DNA of 43,507 nt. Source: Paenibacillus terrae. GTDB lineage: Bacteria > Bacillota > Bacilli > Paenibacillales > Paenibacillaceae. Positions 42,801 through 43,507 of the stretch are shown piece by piece (position 1 is the stretch's first letter; each line of letters begins with the position of its first letter). Where the stretch lies: positions 95,360 to 138,866 of the forward strand of contig NZ_PNXQ01000016.1 in the NCBI RefSeq assembly GCF_005217525.1, written 5' to 3'. Under the pieces are notes generated by a model. The model did not search any database and was not told the origin of the DNA. It saw nothing but the letters and a program-made list of their open reading frames with translations. The position numbers and the translations under genes were made by a program.

Positions 42801-43507
42801 TGGACTGTAACAGGCGATGGTTACGAACCGACAGGAGCATTGGAGGAGCTTGCTCCAGAGGCTGCTGCAGCAGCGGCAGGGCTCAAAAATGTAGGAAGTT
42901 ACGAAAGCCCTTCAGCCGATCCTGATTTGACTCGCTTGCTGCAAATCTGCTTGCTATGCAATAACAGCAAGCTTGAGCAGCAGGAAGGACAGTGGATGAC
43001 CAAAGGGGATCCGACTGAGGGCGCGCTTTTGACGCTTGCAGCCAAAAACGGACTGTGGCTTAACGATATGACCCATTGGCATCGCGGGCATGAAATTCCA
43101 TTTGATTCTAAAACTGCGAAAATGAGCGTGGTTTGCAAGGATGTTCGGGCGGAGCAGGAATGCTACCTCTTTTCCAAAGGAGCCGTTGAGACGATTCTCC
43201 GCCATTGCAATCGATATCAAAAGAACGGAGATATATTGCCTCTATCCGAAGAACAGAAGCAGCACATTATACAGCAAAATGAAAAGTTTTCAGCGGCAGC
43301 GTTGCGTGTGCTTGCTTTCGCGTATCGACCTTTGGATGAGAGTATCGATAACGAATCCATTGACGACGAACGTGAATTAATTTATGTCGGCATGACCGGC
43401 ATGATGGATCCTCCCAAACCGGAAGTAGAACAAAATATTCAGGAAGCTTTTGCACTTGGGCTAAAACCTGTGATGATTACTGGTGACCATCCGATTACCG
43501 CCATTGC
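39834..43507 (+). CDS. Tandem P-type ATPase: HMA-like domain, degenerate P1B-like half, intact P2-like cation pump (3' partial)
   Basis: The frame is open from the ATG at 39834 (GGGAGG six bases before) to the window end, more than 1224 residues. Residues 10-70 form an HMA_2-like domain (HVLPGRIRMEIYGLKG) without a CxxC pair. Residues about 125-610 resemble a P1B metal ATPase that has lost catalysis: the CPC site is NPR (288-290), and the DKTGTLT site reads EDSSLLF with Glu332 for Asp. The N-domain EHP and QGIKGKV motifs remain. Residues about 640 onward are a P2-type pump with an N-terminal regulatory segment, TGES (809-812), PEGLP (925-929), DKTGTLT with Asp968, and TGDHP at the edge. PEGLP suggests calcium, manganese or a similar cation. 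Mycobacterial CtpI-like proteins share this large layout. Confidence 0.88.
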   Translation, partial: MVSLRNKNRFLHVLPGRIRMEIYGLKGSKAAAELLVKSLSTCSGIYRAEPCTVTGRVLLLYDVKLVSEQHIFHILREIEDGICLANLTARPDTHNEVTGSKEAKREAAAAQAGLDIPCDLPMIPTAPKTNTGEPREKVPIALAISMSGLAVLGIKQVFFGRSALARSPATFFLSALVSVATGYPFLKRGIQTYSDKKKINSDLILGTSALALALMGENLVALAGHSILQYVNWKRSHSALNGQQGASLSPEIQAYSDKAGKLGFVAAGMTWAVTRNPFRAIAVLLAANPRVMTVPAEYAWKQAELVSEERKYVVPEKGSLSQLARTKTILFEDSSLLFNRSEVEEIQCMAEKEQEADKVICLAASLMEKTEHPWKEEVFSKAKRTCRTIRTAFHVEEESQGIKGKVNDRQIIIGSYKYMEEYGIDCSSYELKSKRLARKDYDVLLVGSQGNGKAECLGLIARHRQLTVNEYGSAAFSFSEKGWRLGLLNNSLQLSADELLQYDMDTSWSSFEQGEVIERIAVLKQQGEEVLFVAGLEQNPLNEFYKEAGFQTISIHELQPIQESALYAEKTEQIVNEHTLIAKKWNIFGSAFATLGMISAPVVSLIGDALSLVFISRMKNRSEALPAPPEMGYKDEAAAASEAFAWHQLPSEQIIAKFQTNLQNGLTLDQVLSIRNQYGSNQLESKKPTPWLIAYLGQFKEFTTLILLGTSVLAFLTGGLFDGLAMGAILLANAAIGTIQERKAEKVVDKLNQFQPPVCKVIRQGQHVELNAVELVPGDIVSLEAGDRIPADIRLINSWNMRVNESTLTGESVPVEKNEPSLSEDCALSERTNMLFMGTDVCGGKGMGIVVQTGMNTEMGHLMSLLKQQEKEVTPLQEKVTSISKKFVKGALIVGGIVFAIGMFRGIPFPQMISTSITLAASAIPEGLPVTITIALSAGIFRMAKKNALIRKLSSLETLGRTTVICTDKTGTLTKNEMTVKALSTADRAWTVTGDGYEPTGALEELAPEAAAAAAGLKNVGSYESPSADPDLTRLLQICLLCNNSKLEQQEGQWMTKGDPTEGALLTLAAKNGLWLNDMTHWHRGHEIPFDSKTAKMSVVCKDVRAEQECYLFSKGAVETILRHCNRYQKNGDILPLSEEQKQHIIQQNEKFSAAALRVLAFAYRPLDESIDNESIDDERELIYVGMTGMMDPPKPEVEQNIQEAFALGLKPVMITGDHPITAI

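Overview
The window looks like chromosomal DNA of an endospore-forming Firmicute of the Paenibacillus polymyxa group. The evidence is moderate GC content, strong AGGAGG ribosome binding sites with frequent GTG/TTG starts, sporulation-linked genes (GerW/YtfJ, a YheC/D-type ATP-grasp protein), and the 3' end of a giant nonribosomal peptide synthetase (NRPS). Both window edges cut a gene: the NRPS on the left and a very large P-type ATPase on the right.

Layout. (1) 1-11786: the last three modules of an NRPS, A(partial)-PCP / C-A-PCP-E / C-A-PCP-TE, predicted to add Val-like, D-Ile-like and a small or branched residue before release. It is followed by a membrane-anchored ClbP-like serine D-peptidase. 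The L-D-L order plus an adjacent D-peptidase fits the end of a tridecaptin-type cluster (TriE/TriF-like). (2) 11946-16388: a secreted multidomain protein of unknown function, two small convergent genes, and greA. (3) 16488-19453: an NAD-biosynthesis locus, with niaR and a cysteine desulfurase divergent from nadA and a likely NiaR operator between them. (4) 19463-23106: an exported beta-propeller protein, then a short membrane ORF whose 3' end lies in a hairpin hiding the ribosome binding site of a YidC insertase gene (a MifM-yidC2-like arrest switch), and a PAP2 phosphatase. (5) 23387-26027: an OmpR-type two-component system and a small NlpC/P60 peptidase. (6) 26388-31613: a glycan/surface cluster with two glycosyltransferases, a zinc carboxypeptidase/deacylase-like protein, a mannose-1-phosphate guanylyltransferase-like protein and an ATP-grasp protein. 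(7) 31682-33136: an apparently intact IS3/IS150-type element. (8) 33336-38778: a YetF-like membrane protein, a bicupin oxalate decarboxylase, an orphan ABC ATPase, GerW and polyphosphate kinase. (9) 38984-43507: two small membrane-type proteins divergent from a tandem P-type ATPase. The N-terminal half of that ATPase is a catalytically dead P1B-like unit and its C-terminal half is an intact P2-like pump.

The strongest candidates for under-described biology are the MifM-like leader (21058-21378 with hairpin 21297-21340) and the pseudo-ATPase/ATPase fusion with its two small divergent neighbours (38984-43507). I saw no tRNA, rRNA or CRISPR array. The only gene-free stretch over 300 bases is 26028-26387, described below.
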